Assembly: GCF_001700965.1 (NCBI RefSeq)
Contig: NZ_CP016756.1
Coordinates: forward strand, 248,001 to 312,000
Length of the DNA stretch: 64,000 bases
Source: Stenotrophomonas nitritireducens
GTDB lineage: Bacteria > Pseudomonadota > Gammaproteobacteria > Xanthomonadales > Xanthomonadaceae
Reading direction: 5' to 3'
Shown: positions 8,997 through 18,822 of the stretch, piece after piece
Position numbering within the stretch: position 1 is the stretch's first letter
Layout of the letters: each line of letters begins with the position of its first letter
Position numbers and translations under genes: made by a program
Notes under the pieces: model-generated
Databases searched by the model: none
What the model saw: only the letters and a program-made list of their open reading frames with translations
Told to the model about the DNA's origin: nothing

Positions 8997-10517
8997 TCAG
9001 GCTTCCGGGCGCATGTACGGGAACAGCAGCACGTCGCGGATCGAGGCGCGGCCGGTCAGCATCATGACCAGACGGTCGATGCCGATGCCCAGGCCGCCGG
9101 TCGGTGCCATGCCGTATTCCAGCGCGCGGATGTAGTCGGCGTCGTAATGCATGGCTTCGTCATCACCACCGTCCTTGGCCTCCACCTGTGCCTGGAAACG
9201 TGCGGCCTGGTCTTCCGGGTCGTTCAACTCGGAGAAGCCGTTGGCCAGCTCCTTGCCGTTGACGAACAGCTCGAAGCGATCGGTGTAACCGGCGTCGTTA
9301 TCGCTGGCGCGGGCCAGCGGCGAGACCTCGACCGGGTGATCGGTGATGAAGGTCGGCTGGATCAAGGTGTGCTCGACCGTGGCCTCGAAGATTTCCAGCA
9401 GCAGCTTGCCCCAGCCGTAGCTCGGCTTGACGCGGATCTTCAGGCGCTCGCAATGCCGCAGCAGCGCATCACGGTCGGTGCAGTCGGCGGCAGTGATTTC
9501 CGGGTTGTGGTGACGCACGGCTTCGTCCATGCGCCAGCGGCGGAAGGCCGGGGCCAGGTCGATCTGCACGCCGTCCCATTCCACCTGGGTGGTGCCCAGC
9601 ACGCTCTGCGCCACATCGCGGATCACGCCTTCGGTCAGGTCCATCACTTCGTTGTACGTGGCGTAGGCCTCGTACAGCTCCATCATGGTGAATTCCGGAT
9701 TGTGGCGGGTGCTGACGCCTTCGTTGCGGAAGTTGCGGTTGATTTCGTAGACGCGTTCCAGGCCGCCAACCACCAGGCGCTTGAGGTAAAGCTCCGGCGC
9801 CACGCGCAGGTACAGCTGCATGTCCAGCGCGTTGTGGTGGGTGGTGAACGGCTTGGCCGTGGCGCCGCCGGGGATGTAATGCATCATCGGCGTTTCGACT
9901 TCGAGGAAATCGCGGTTGTCCAGCCATGCGCGCATGGCGCGAATGATCTTGGAGCGCTTGATGAAGACCTCGCGCGATTCCGGGGTGACGATCAGGTCGA
10001 CGTAGCGCTGGCGATAACGCTGCTCCACATCGGCCAGGCCGTGCCACTTGTCCGGCAGCGGGCGCAGCGACTTGGTCAGCAGGCGGATGCTGGTCGCCTT
10101 GACCGACAATTCACCGGTCTTGGTACGGGTCAGTCCGCCTTCGACGGCGATGATGTCGCCCACGTCCCAGCCCTTGAACGCGGCATAGATGTCGCCCAGC
10201 GCGGTGGCCTGCAGGAACAGCTGGATGCGGCCGCTCTCGTCCTGGATCTGGGCGAAGCTGGCCTTGCCCATGATGCGCTTGGCCATCAACCGGCCAGCCA
10301 TCTTCACCGTGCGGCCGGTGGCTTCCAGCGCTTCGCTGGTCCACACCTCGGCGTCGGCGTATTCGTCCTGCAGCTTGCCGGCGAAGTCTTCGCGACGGAA
10401 GTCGTTCGGGTAGGCAACGCCCTGCCCGCGCAGCGCCGTGAGTTTCGCGCGGCGCTCGGCGATGAGGCTGTTCTCGTCGACGGGGGGCTGCTGCGTTTCA
10501 GGGGTCTGGTCGGTCAT
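8997..10517 (-). CDS. lysS: Lysyl-tRNA synthetase, class II
   Basis: Charges tRNA-Lys in the cytosol. 506 residues from ATG 10517 ([12 protein letters not shown]); a second ATG at 10526 adds only MKA and cannot be excluded. The anticodon-binding OB domain covers about 60-150 ([20 protein letters not shown]). Class II motif 2 is [20 protein letters not shown], and motif 3 is [15 protein letters not shown] near the end, followed by [12 protein letters not shown]. It follows prfB by about 100 bp, the same order as in E. coli. Motif 2 closely resembles that of the EpmA protein at 34.8-35.7 kb, its modification-enzyme paralog. Confidence 0.97.
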   Translation of the reverse strand: MTDQTPETQQPPVDENSLIAERRAKLTALRGQGVAYPNDFRREDFAGKLQDEYADAEVWTSEALEATGRTVKMAGRLMAKRIMGKASFAQIQDESGRIQLFLQATALGDIYAAFKGWDVGDIIAVEGGLTRTKTGELSVKATSIRLLTKSLRPLPDKWHGLADVEQRYRQRYVDLIVTPESREVFIKRSKIIRAMRAWLDNRDFLEVETPMMHYIPGGATAKPFTTHHNALDMQLYLRVAPELYLKRLVVGGLERVYEINRNFRNEGVSTRHNPEFTMMELYEAYATYNEVMDLTEGVIRDVAQSVLGTTQVEWDGVQIDLAPAFRRWRMDEAVRHHNPEITAADCTDRDALLRHCERLKIRVKPSYGWGKLLLEIFEATVEHTLIQPTFITDHPVEVSPLARASDNDAGYTDRFELFVNGKELANGFSELNDPEDQAARFQAQVEAKDGGDDEAMHYDADYIRALEYGMAPTGGLGIGIDRLVMMLTGRASIRDVLLFPYMRPEA

Positions 10518-10587
10518 GGCTTTCATTCGATTTGGGGGAGATGACAAGGCGCGGCCACATTGGCTTGCAACCGCACCGTACAACAAG

Positions 10588-10612
10588 GGAATGGCCCGTG
10601 CAGGGCCATTCC
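10588..10612. other. Perfect 10-bp hairpin between prfB and lysS
   Basis: GGAATGGCCC / GGGCCATTCC with a 5-base loop, three bases past the prfB stop. On the minus strand it is followed by CTTGTTGT, too weak a T-run for a strong terminator. It may attenuate or protect the prfB-lysS message. Confidence 0.5.
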
Positions 10613-10615
10613 GGA

Positions 10616-11741
10616 TCAAGCGTCGATGCGCTTGGCGCCGGCCTGCAGGCCGGACTTGAGGCTGGCCTCGATGAACTCGTCGAGGTCGCCGTCCAGCACT
10701 TTCTGCGTGTCGGTACGTTCAACGCCGGTGCGCAGGTCTTTGATACGGCTCTGGTCGAGCACGTAGTTGCGGATCTGGCTGCCCCAGCCGATGTCGGACT
10801 TGGTCGCTTCCAGCGCGTCACGCTCGGTGTTGCGCTTCTGCACTTCCAGCTCATAGAGCTTGGCGGCCAGCATCTTCATCGCGGTGTCGCGGTTCTGGTG
10901 CTGGCTGCGGCCGATCTGGCAGGCAACCACGGTATTGGTCGGGATGTGGGTGATACGCACCGCCGACTCGGTCTTGTTGACGTGCTGACCACCGGCACCG
11001 GAGGAACGGTACACGTCGGTGCGCAGGTCGGCCGGGTTGATGTCGATTTCGATGTTGTCATCGACTTCCGGCGACACGAATACCGAGGTGAAGCTGGTGT
11101 GGCGGCGGTTGTCCGAGTCGAACGGCGACTTGCGCACCAGCCGGTGCACGCCGATCTCGGTCTTCAGCCAGCCATAGGCGAACTCGCCTTCGACACGGAA
11201 GGTGGCCGATTTGATGCCGGCAACGTCGCCGCCGGACACTTCCATCAGCTCGGTCTTCCAGCCACGCGCTTCACACCAGCGCAGGTACATGCGCAGCATC
11301 ATTTCCGCCCAATCCTGGGCTTCGGTACCACCGGCACCGGCCTGGATGTCGACGAAGGCGTTGCAGCTGTCCATTTCACCGGAGAACATCCGCTGGAACT
11401 CGAGTTTCTCGATGTGCGACTGGAACTTGTCCAGGTCGGCTACCACCGCCAGCGCGGTGTCCTCGTCCTGCTCGCTTTCGGCAAGCTCAAGCAGTTCGGT
11501 GGCTTCGGACAGGCCGTCCAGTACATCGGCAATGCCGGTGACGGTCTTGTCCAGCAGCGAGCGTTCACGGCCCAGTGTTTGGGCGTACTCGGGGTTGTTC
11601 CAGATGTCCGGGTTTTCGAGTTCGCGGGTTACTTCTTCCAGACGTTCTTTCTTGACGTCGTAGTCAAAGATACCCCCTGAGCGATACCACACGATCAGTC
11701 AGATCGGCGATTCGCTGGCGGATGGGATTGAGTTCGATCAT
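10616..11741 (-). CDS. prfB: Peptide chain release factor 2, with programmed +1 frameshift
   Basis: Releases nascent peptides at UGA and UAA stops. The start is ATG 11741 ([20 protein letters not shown]...). After 25 codons the zero frame meets UGA at 11664-11666, and translation must shift +1 to continue as [11 protein letters not shown]. Total product is about 374 residues. Past the shift are the GGQ loop ([19 protein letters not shown]), the peptidyl-transfer motif, and the SPF tripeptide (VRKSPFDSD), which reads UGA. An annotation that starts inside the +1 frame would miss the first 25 residues. Upstream, across 158 bp, is a divergent lipoprotein gene; downstream is lysS. Confidence 0.97.
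11663..11678 (-). promoter_or_regulatory. prfB programmed +1 frameshift site
   Basis: Read on the minus strand: AGGGGG TAT CTT TGA C. The internal Shine-Dalgarno AGGGGG, the CUU slip codon and the UGA-C poor stop context match the classical E. coli site exactly. This is autoregulation by RF2: low RF2 lengthens the pause at UGA and favours the shift. Confidence 0.95.
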
Positions 11742-11899
11742 GGTCGGTCTAATAAGGCAGACAAGCCGCCAATTCTAGCATCCAGCCGGGGCCGGGGTCG
11801 GCAATCCGGGGCCTGAATCCGTTCTCGCTGAATAGACACAACTTAACGTTAGAATCGCACCCTGACCCGCCAAGACGGGAAAAGGAGACTTTCCAGACC

Positions 11900-13072
11900 A
11901 TGAAGGACCTAAGCTTGAAACCTAGCCACGCCCGCCTTTTTGCCGCCATCGCGATGACCTTGGCACTCACCGCCTGCCAGAAGCTGGGGGGCATTGCTGC
12001 CACCGGCGGGGACAAGGCCCCCAACTTGACGGTGGGTGAAACGGTCTCCGGTGAAATCACCTCCACCAGCACCCTGAACTACAACGACGGCAGCCGTCAC
12101 CAGGGTTACAAAGTGACCATGAAGAGCGGCGAAGCCATCTCGCTGGAACTGGGCGGCTCGCTCAGCGGCCAGCTGGCGGTATTCGACGGCCAGAACATGA
12201 TTGCCAACGCCTCGTCCTCGGGCATGAGCGAAGGCGATTCCACCAGCAGCTCCTCGGTGAACCTGGCCTTCCGTGCTCCCAAGGACGGCAGCTACCTGGT
12301 GGCGGTCAACAGCGCCAGCGCCGACGCCTTCGGCCCGTTCAAGCTCAAGACCGCCAAGGTGGTGCCGTACGACGGCAAGCCGCTGGGCGCCGACAGCGAG
12401 GCCACCGACTGGCTGATGGGTGACAAGCAGGAATACAAGCTCAAGATCGACAAGGCTGGCCTGTACGCCATCACCCTGGAATCCAGCGCGTTCGACTCCT
12501 ATCTGCGCCTGAACGGCCGTAACGTCGAGCTGGAAGACGACGACAACGGTGGCAACCTCAATGCCCGCATCCGTACCTACCTGGAGCCGGGCGAGTACAC
12601 CATCGCCGCCTCCTCGGTGAACGGCAACACCGGCTCGTTCAAGCTCAGCGTCAAGCTGACCCCGACCGAGAATGGCCTGGTCACCCGTGATGGCACCGCC
12701 CTGACCATCGGCCAGACCGCACAGGCGATGATGGACTCGCGTGGCCGCCGCACCTTCGTGCTCAACCTCGACGCGCCCAAGCACATCCAGTTCGACGCCA
12801 TCGCCGATGGCTTCGATTCGGTGCTGAAGATCACCGGCCCCGGCGTTGAAGAGGAAAACGACGATGGCGGCAACGGCACCAATGCACAGCTGACCCTGGA
12901 CCTGCGCGCAGGCCGTTACATCGTGGCGGTCACCAGCCTGGGCAGCCAGCAGGGCGTGTTCGAGCTGGAGACCACCGATCTGGGTGGTGATGTCGCCGCG
13001 CCGGCCAACAGCAACCGCAAGGATGCTGCCGAAGAGGCCGCCGCCGACGCCGCCGCTGCGGTCATCAACTAA
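11900..13072 (+). CDS. Lipoprotein with three pre-peptidase (PPC)-like beta domains
   Basis: A 390-residue exported lipoprotein: positive N-terminus, hydrophobic AAIAMTLAL and lipobox LTAC (Cys26). Three similar beta-rich modules follow (about 40-155, 160-255 and 262-370). Modules 2 and 3 contain a folding signature of the form F-D-S-x-L-x-(L/I)-x-G then an acidic loop (ELEDDDNGGNLNARI; EEENDDGGNGTNAQL), a gap, and AGRYIVAVTS or PGEYTIAASS. This matches the bacterial pre-peptidase C-terminal (PPC) domain, whose acidic loop can bind calcium. The C-terminus is Ala-rich. AAAGGAG lies about 12 bases upstream, a long spacing. The next gene is a paralog. No enzymatic domain is visible; a role in the envelope is inferred. 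Confidence 0.7.
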   Translation: MKDLSLKPSHARLFAAIAMTLALTACQKLGGIAATGGDKAPNLTVGETVSGEITSTSTLNYNDGSRHQGYKVTMKSGEAISLELGGSLSGQLAVFDGQNMIANASSSGMSEGDSTSSSSVNLAFRAPKDGSYLVAVNSASADAFGPFKLKTAKVVPYDGKPLGADSEATDWLMGDKQEYKLKIDKAGLYAITLESSAFDSYLRLNGRNVELEDDDNGGNLNARIRTYLEPGEYTIAASSVNGNTGSFKLSVKLTPTENGLVTRDGTALTIGQTAQAMMDSRGRRTFVLNLDAPKHIQFDAIADGFDSVLKITGPGVEEENDDGGNGTNAQLTLDLRAGRYIVAVTSLGSQQGVFELETTDLGGDVAAPANSNRKDAAEEAAADAAAAVIN

Positions 13073-13181
13073 GCCACACCGCCCGTCCCGCCGGCTGGCG
13101 TGATGGGCCACGGCCACGGTGTCTGCCCCCGCAGTCACCGTGGCCGCTTTTTACCCCTGCTTCCAACATCAAGGAGTTCAA

Positions 13182-14528
13182 GTGAAGCGAATTGCAACCG
13201 GACTGCTGTCCCTTGCCATTGCCGCCGCCGTGCACGCCCCTGCGTATGCCGCCGGCCCCACCCGCGCGCTCGCCATCGATGGCGATGTTGCCGGTGAAAT
13301 CACCTCTTCCAGCCCGGTCAATTACAGCGACGGCACCCGCAGCCAGCTGTTCTCGTTGCAGATGGGCGCCGGCCAGGCCGTGTCGCTGAAGCTCGATGGC
13401 GCGCTCAAGGGCGCATTGGCCGTGTTCAACCAGGACGTACTGGTATCCCGCACCGACGCCAACCGCGAAGGCAGCACCACGCTGAGCATGCGCGCCGACA
13501 AGCCCGGCCAGTACCTGGTCGCGGTCAGCGGCGCCGACGCTCGTGCCTTCGGTCCGTTCCAGCTCTCGGCCGAACCCATCGTCGCCTATGACGGCAAGCC
13601 ACTGACTGCTGGCCGCCGGGTTACCGATTGGCTGCGCAACGGCGACAAGACCTTCGTCCTGCAGGTCGATAAGCCCGGCCTGTACACCATCAACCTGGAA
13701 TCGAGCGAGTTCGATGCCCGCCTGGAGCTGAGCGGCAACGGCCTCAATCTGGAAGACGATGACGGCGGCAGCAACCTCAACTCGCGCCTGGTCGCGCCGC
13801 TGCAGCCGGGCCGTTACACGCTCACGGCCGGCGGCCTGGGTGAGGCCACCGGTGCGTTCTACCTGGGCGTGGAACAGTCCGACTTCCCCGAAGGCCTGGT
13901 CTTCAACGACGGCACCAACCTGCCGCTCGAAGGCACGGTCAGCGGCTTCATCGGCGCCGACGATACCCGCAGCTTCGTGCTGAACCTGCCAGAACGTCGC
14001 CGTGTGCAGATCGATGCCAGCGGCAAGGACCTGGACACCATGTTGACCGTGCAGGGCGGCGACATCACCCTGAGCGACGATGACGGCGGCGGCGGTGTCA
14101 ATTCGCGTATCAGCCAGGTGCTGGATGCCGGCGAGTACAACGTGTCGGTGCGTTCGGTGAACAGCCGTGGCGGCGTGTTCCAGCTGGCTACCTCCACCGC
14201 AGCCGCGCCCGACGGCCCGACCCGTCCCGAGCTCAAGCTTGGCCGTGAAGTCAGCGGGCAGCTGCGCCCCGGCAACCGCGACCTGTACACCCTGGAGATT
14301 CCGCGCAAGGGCAAGTACGTGATCAGCATGACTGCCGGTTCCTCCAGCCTGGACGGTATGATCACCGTGATGCGCAACGGCGAGGAAGTCGCCCAGCAGG
14401 ACGACAGCGACTCCAGCCTGGACCCGAACCTGGAAATCGAGTTGGACGCCGGCCGTTACATCGTGCTGGCTCACAGCTTCGACTCCAACGCCAGCGGCAG
14501 CTACCGCCTGCTCGCCCGCCGCAAGTAA
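13182..14528 (+). CDS. Secreted protein with four PPC-like beta domains, paralog of the upstream lipoprotein
   Basis: 448 residues from GTG 13182, chosen because AAGGAG sits six bases upstream and the product then opens with a clean signal peptide (VKRIATGLLSLAIAAAVHAP, cleavage near AYA-AG). Four modules cover about 28-140, 150-245, 250-345 and 355-448. Each carries an acidic loop (NLEDDDGGSNLNSR, LSDDDGGGGVNSR, QQDDSDSSLDPN) and an AGRY/AGEY strand. The first module is very close to module 1 of the lipoprotein (GEITS..NY.DG.R.Q; AFGPFQL; YDGKPL). It lacks a lipobox, so the pair comprises one anchored and one soluble form, with 109 bp between them and a terminator after the second. Function unknown. 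Confidence 0.7.
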   Translation: MKRIATGLLSLAIAAAVHAPAYAAGPTRALAIDGDVAGEITSSSPVNYSDGTRSQLFSLQMGAGQAVSLKLDGALKGALAVFNQDVLVSRTDANREGSTTLSMRADKPGQYLVAVSGADARAFGPFQLSAEPIVAYDGKPLTAGRRVTDWLRNGDKTFVLQVDKPGLYTINLESSEFDARLELSGNGLNLEDDDGGSNLNSRLVAPLQPGRYTLTAGGLGEATGAFYLGVEQSDFPEGLVFNDGTNLPLEGTVSGFIGADDTRSFVLNLPERRRVQIDASGKDLDTMLTVQGGDITLSDDDGGGGVNSRISQVLDAGEYNVSVRSVNSRGGVFQLATSTAAAPDGPTRPELKLGREVSGQLRPGNRDLYTLEIPRKGKYVISMTAGSSSLDGMITVMRNGEEVAQQDDSDSSLDPNLEIELDAGRYIVLAHSFDSNASGSYRLLARRK

Positions 14529-14541
14529 GCGGGTACTACCC

Positions 14542-14579
14542 AAAGCCCGATGCCATAGATCTGGCATCGGGCTTTTTTT
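14542..14579 (+). terminator. Intrinsic terminator after the second PPC-like gene
   Basis: AAAGCCCGATGCCA / TGGCATCGGGCTTT stem with a 6-base loop followed by a run of seven T. It lies 14 bases after the stop. Confidence 0.92.
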
Positions 14580-14680
14580 GTAGGAGCGGCGTCAGCCGCG
14601 AAACTAGCGCAGTTCCAAATCATGTTGTCAGTGCAATTGCAGGATCTGTCAGCTTCGCGGCTGACGCCGCTCCCACAAAC
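14579..14680. repeat. Inverted REP pair
   Basis: A left REP (TGTAGGAGCGGCGTCAGCC) and an inverted right copy (GGCTGACGCCGCTCCCACA), about 100 bp end to end. It separates the plus-strand PPC genes from the minus-strand VIT/VWA gene. Same class as at 1302, 32480, 32692 and 59112. Confidence 0.9.
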
Positions 14681-14716
14681 AAAAACAACAAACAGCAGAT
14701 TGCTACAGCAAAAACC

Positions 14717-17578
14717 TCAGCGCACTTCGAACTCACCTACCAGCACGGTGTCGGTGGCATCGTGCAGGCGCATGGTTACCGCCTTGTCCTTCTGCTGCGT
14801 GCCCCAATGCGTGCTCAGCCGCAGCATCAAGGTGGCCGGGCCGGTGACCAGCTGCTGGCGGCTGCCAAAGTAATTGGCTTCCACCTTGTAGATGCCGGGC
14901 TTGGCATCGCGCAGCGAGAACTGCTCAGGGCCATAGCCGCCGGTGAAGTCCTGCGACATCTGCCCACCTTGATGGGTCAGGCGATTGCCGTAGTAGGCGC
15001 GCTCACCATTCGGATCGGTCACCCATAGATCCATGTCGCTGTTGTCGACATCCCAGGCCAGCACCACCCGCAGATCCAGCGGCATCGCCTTGCGCAGGCG
15101 CGGATCGACCATGCCCGCGTCCAGCGCCGGGCCGCCGCGCGCAAGCAGATTGGTAAGCTCGTCCAGCGCGATCAAGGCAACGCCATCGAAGCGCCCGTCC
15201 CATTGCCGCTGCACGACCTGATAGAGCGGATCAACCGCCTGCTGCGGGCGCCCTGCCGCCTCCAGCGCCAGGCCCAGGTCGCGGAAGCTCTGCGGCTCGT
15301 CATCGGCCATCGTCAACACCTGCTCGAACACCGGCACCGCCAGCCCCGGCTCCCCGGCCTGCATCAGGCGATAGCCGAGCACCCGCAACAGATGCCGGTT
15401 GTCCAGTTCCATTTCTGCGAGGTTGGACAGCACCCGCAATGCCAGTCCGCGCTGGCCGGCAGCCAACAACATGTAGGCCACATCCAGGAAGAACGCACTG
15501 CTGTCGGCATTGGCGTCGCGCTCGTCCAGGTACCAGGCATACAACTCACCCGGCGGCGCCTTGCGCAGACGCTGCGCGATGGGCGAGTCCGGCTCCCAGG
15601 CGGCCAGTCTGATCTGCACCGCACCGGCGTTGACCGGCTCGTCGGCGGCAGCAGCCGCGACAGCACTGTCGGCGACCCTGAACTGTACTGCGGCCTCGGC
15701 CACCATCGCCGCCGCCGGGGCGGGGGCCGATCGTGGTGCCATCGCCATTACCGGCGGCGGGGGCAGCGCACTTGCAGGCGGGGCCGCTTGGTTCGCTGCT
15801 TTCTCATCCTTCAACGGCGAATCCTTCGGCCAACGCTTCGACCACCAGCTCTGCCGCTGCTGCCACTGTTCTGCCACCTGATCCAGATGGGTCCGGCGCG
15901 CCTGATCGCGGTCGGCGACCTGACGGGCGAAACGGCGGTCATATTCCGCGCGCAACCCGGACGGCGGCCGAATCGCGTAACGCAGGTAGTCCTCGATCGT
16001 ATCCAGCACCAGCAGGGAACTGCCTTCACTGACCATGCCGAACTGCTGTGACAGCAACTGCATGGCCTCACGATTGCCGCGCGGGTCCGCCGCCAGCTGC
16101 TGCAAGCGCGCCTGCGCCCACAGGCCAGCGATCAATGCGCCAAACGCGCCATCGGTATTGGCGGGACCGGCACTCAGCGCCTGCCATTGCCCGCCATTGA
16201 GCCGCACCCGCAACGCCACCGGCGCGGCATCAGCCCGCGCATACAACCACAGCCATCCCTCTTCCAGGCTGCGACGATCAACCACCACATCGTGCAGACC
16301 GGGAGCGGGTGCAACTTCCACTGTCGGCGGCAGGGCCAACAAGCGACGTGCCGCCGCGTCCACCTGATCGGATTCCAGCTGCACCAGCGCGCCGCCGTTG
16401 GCCTCGCTCCAGCCGCGCAGGCGCGCGGTGTCGGCACCGGCAGCAGCACTGCTGATGGCAAACAGGCGTTGTTCTGCCGCCAATGCCGGCAGCGTTGATG
16501 GGCCCCAGTTGCCCAGGCCATCACTGAACAACAGGTACTCGCCCAGCTCCGCCTTGGGCGTCCACGCCGCCAGCGCGCTGGCGCCATCGTTGGGCGCCTG
16601 TTCCAGCACACGCCGCAACGCGCTCCAATCCCCCTTGCGAATGTTGAAACGACGCTCCGCTTCCGGTTTGTCGCGCAGCACCGTCAGTACGACGCTGCCC
16701 TCGCCCATCGCCGCGAAATAGCGGTCCAGCAATGCGAACTCACGCGCCCGGTTGCGCGTGGCCGCCGAGCCCGAGGCGTCCCACAGCAGGCCGATCCGTG
16801 ACGGCAGGCGGCGCGCGACAGGCGGTGCTACCGGCAGCTGTGCCAGCAGATACTGTTGGCCGTCGTAACGGGCAGCCTGCAGCGACGGCTGCAATTGAGC
16901 GGGCAGTTGCCATTGCAGCTGTGCCGGCAATTGCCGTCCGCTGCCCTGCCAATCCAGGCCACCGGCCATCAGCCGGAAAGGCCCCTGCCCCAGCTTGTCG
17001 GCACCCGGCGCGCGCAGGCGCAGGCTTACCTCGCCTGCCGCCGACGCGAACTGCAAGGGAAGCCGCCACTGCCAACCCTGAGCGGTCAACGGCATCGCTT
17101 CACGAATGGTCAGCTGTACCCGCCGGCTGCCACCTGCCGGCAGCGGATATACGCGCAGCCGGAATTGATTGCCGGCGGTCTGTTCCAGCAGCGCCGGATC
17201 CTGACCCTGGCGGGTGATCGCCTCGAATACCTGCCGCCCGCGTTCCTTAGGCACCGGCACCGCGTCCCGCAGTTGCCCGTCGATGTCCAGGGCAAAGCCG
17301 CTGATCTGCTGGCCATCGGCCAAAGGAAACTGCAGCTCGCCCTCCATTACCCGCCGGTTGGGATTGTGGAAGACCAGCTCTATCCGGGTCTGGGCAATAC
17401 CCGCCTGCACCTCGCCATCGATGTTCGCCCGTCGCAGCTCGATTGGCTGCTCGGCCTCGGAGACCGCAATAAGTACCGGTGGGCGGAGGATCTGCCTGCC
17501 CTGCTGCGCAAACGCTGGCGCCATCGCGCCCAGCACCATGCCCACCAACCAACACCGCCGCCAGATAACCAGGCTCAT
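14717..17578 (-). CDS. Exported VIT/VWA-domain protein with TPR-like region and C-terminal DUF2135 (YfaP-like)
   Basis: A 953-residue exported protein. ATG 17578 follows GGAG at seven bases and yields a signal peptide ending APAFA-QQ. Domain order: VIT (about 28-150; VFHNPNRRVMEGELQFPLAD, PLPAGGSRRVQLTIRE), VWA (about 255-420) with a MIDAS-type DASGS in RIGLLWDASGSAATR, a low-complexity linker with SALPPPPVMAMAP, a TPR-like helical part (about 700-810; AYMLLAAGQRGLALRVL), and DUF2135 (about 830-953; VVLAWDVDNSDMDLWVTDPN, EANYFGSRQQL). VIT plus VWA is found in inter-alpha-trypsin-inhibitor-like proteins; DUF2135 occurs in YfaP-type periplasmic proteins. It lies downstream of a LytTR regulator on the same strand with a 184-bp gap. 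Function unknown; surface or periplasmic binding is likely. Confidence 0.8.
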   Translation of the reverse strand: MSLVIWRRCWLVGMVLGAMAPAFAQQGRQILRPPVLIAVSEAEQPIELRRANIDGEVQAGIAQTRIELVFHNPNRRVMEGELQFPLADGQQISGFALDIDGQLRDAVPVPKERGRQVFEAITRQGQDPALLEQTAGNQFRLRVYPLPAGGSRRVQLTIREAMPLTAQGWQWRLPLQFASAAGEVSLRLRAPGADKLGQGPFRLMAGGLDWQGSGRQLPAQLQWQLPAQLQPSLQAARYDGQQYLLAQLPVAPPVARRLPSRIGLLWDASGSAATRNRAREFALLDRYFAAMGEGSVVLTVLRDKPEAERRFNIRKGDWSALRRVLEQAPNDGASALAAWTPKAELGEYLLFSDGLGNWGPSTLPALAAEQRLFAISSAAAGADTARLRGWSEANGGALVQLESDQVDAAARRLLALPPTVEVAPAPGLHDVVVDRRSLEEGWLWLYARADAAPVALRVRLNGGQWQALSAGPANTDGAFGALIAGLWAQARLQQLAADPRGNREAMQLLSQQFGMVSEGSSLLVLDTIEDYLRYAIRPPSGLRAEYDRRFARQVADRDQARRTHLDQVAEQWQQRQSWWSKRWPKDSPLKDEKAANQAAPPASALPPPPVMAMAPRSAPAPAAAMVAEAAVQFRVADSAVAAAAADEPVNAGAVQIRLAAWEPDSPIAQRLRKAPPGELYAWYLDERDANADSSAFFLDVAYMLLAAGQRGLALRVLSNLAEMELDNRHLLRVLGYRLMQAGEPGLAVPVFEQVLTMADDEPQSFRDLGLALEAAGRPQQAVDPLYQVVQRQWDGRFDGVALIALDELTNLLARGGPALDAGMVDPRLRKAMPLDLRVVLAWDVDNSDMDLWVTDPNGERAYYGNRLTHQGGQMSQDFTGGYGPEQFSLRDAKPGIYKVEANYFGSRQQLVTGPATLMLRLSTHWGTQQKDKAVTMRLHDATDTVLVGEFEVR

Positions 17579-17762
17579 CGCAGCACTCCGTCCAAGGGTT
17601 GGGACATCAAACGCGCCAACAGCCAAAACGGGGTTGGTGGTACGGCTCCGCAGCCAACCCGCCCCTGTGGTGGCAGTCCGCCTGGCCTAAGCCCCCATCC
17701 CCCTGCCCGGCGCATTGTGCCGGGTTTCGATGACGGGCAACGCCAGCTGCGCCGGCGCCTGC

Positions 17763-18665
17763 TCAGGCCGGCAGCGAGAGCTCCCTGTCCTCGCTCAGGC
17801 GCGACTTGAGCACCGGCAGATAGCGTCGGCTGCAGGGCACCTCGCTGCCATCGCTCATATGCAGCAGGGCTTCGCCGCCCTCCAGCGGCTCGATAGAAAC
17901 CAGATGCGCCAGATTGATCAGCCAACTGCGATGGACACGGACGAAACAGGCGACATCCAGCTTCAGCTCCAGCGCGGCCATGGTGATCCGCAACGGGTAG
18001 TCGTGGCCGCGCAGATGCAGATTGACGTAGTTGCCGGCAGCCTGCGCCCATTCGATGTCTGCGGTTGCGATCAGGAAGTCGTGGCCCAACTTGCGCACCA
18101 GCAAACGCTCTGGGTGCTCGATCGGCTCCACCGGCGGACCTTCATCGGGCGCAGCCAGCAATTGCGCCTCGCCCTGCAGACGGCGGCGCAGGAACCGATA
18201 GCCATCGATGCAGAACAGGATGGCCGCATAGGTGCGTACATCCTTGAGGTACTCGTACAGCAGCTCATCGACCCAGACGCCGACCTGGTAACGCTCGCCC
18301 ATTGCGGCATAGGCAAGCATTCTCAGCGCGAACATCGCCAGCACATGCAGCAGTGAGATCGGCACACTGGCCAATAGATACCAGGGCAGACGCTGCCGCC
18401 AGTTGTCCAGGTGCAGGGGCCAGCGGCGGCTGAACCAGACGATGGCTGGCACCAGCAGCAACCATACCAAGCCGCTGGAGAACTCCCAGACCCAGGGCTC
18501 CCACCATTGCATGGACGCCGCGCCGGAGCGATTGGCATCCATCCAGGTGGTGATCGCGTTGCCACTGCAGTTGATCAACACCAGCAGCAACCAGAACAGC
18601 AACTCCATGACGCGCCGCCAGCGGGCGGAGCGCATCAACAACGCAGGCGGTGGGGCTTGGCTCAT
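17763..18665 (-). CDS. Membrane-anchored LytTR-family transcription regulator
   Basis: A 300-residue DNA-binding protein. The N-terminal half holds four predicted membrane helices (VMELLFWLLLVLINCSG; SGLVWLLLVPAIVWFS; WYLLASVPISLLHVLAMFAL; VRTYAAILFCIDGYRFL). The C-terminal LytTR domain (about 190-290) reads RLLVRKLGHDFLIATADIEW, then AAGNYVNLHL, FVRVHRSWLINLAHLVSIEP and PCSRRYLPVLKSRL. There is no receiver domain or phosphoryl Asp, so a signal would have to come through the membrane part. It is divergent from an acyltransferase gene across 157 bp and precedes the VIT/VWA gene. Either or both are candidate targets. Confidence 0.9.
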   Translation of the reverse strand: MSQAPPPALLMRSARWRRVMELLFWLLLVLINCSGNAITTWMDANRSGAASMQWWEPWVWEFSSGLVWLLLVPAIVWFSRRWPLHLDNWRQRLPWYLLASVPISLLHVLAMFALRMLAYAAMGERYQVGVWVDELLYEYLKDVRTYAAILFCIDGYRFLRRRLQGEAQLLAAPDEGPPVEPIEHPERLLVRKLGHDFLIATADIEWAQAAGNYVNLHLRGHDYPLRITMAALELKLDVACFVRVHRSWLINLAHLVSIEPLEGGEALLHMSDGSEVPCSRRYLPVLKSRLSEDRELSLPA

Positions 18666-18822
18666 CCGCGCATTCTAGTCGGGCGAGCCCATCTGCCTGC
18701 TGCTGGTCATCACCAAATCACCGCCACTCGTCCCTTTACGCCGGCAGATCGACCCTTGCGGCCCCATCACCACGGCGCGGCGGGCTGATATTGCGATCTT
18801 CCTTCCCTCGACTGGACACGCA

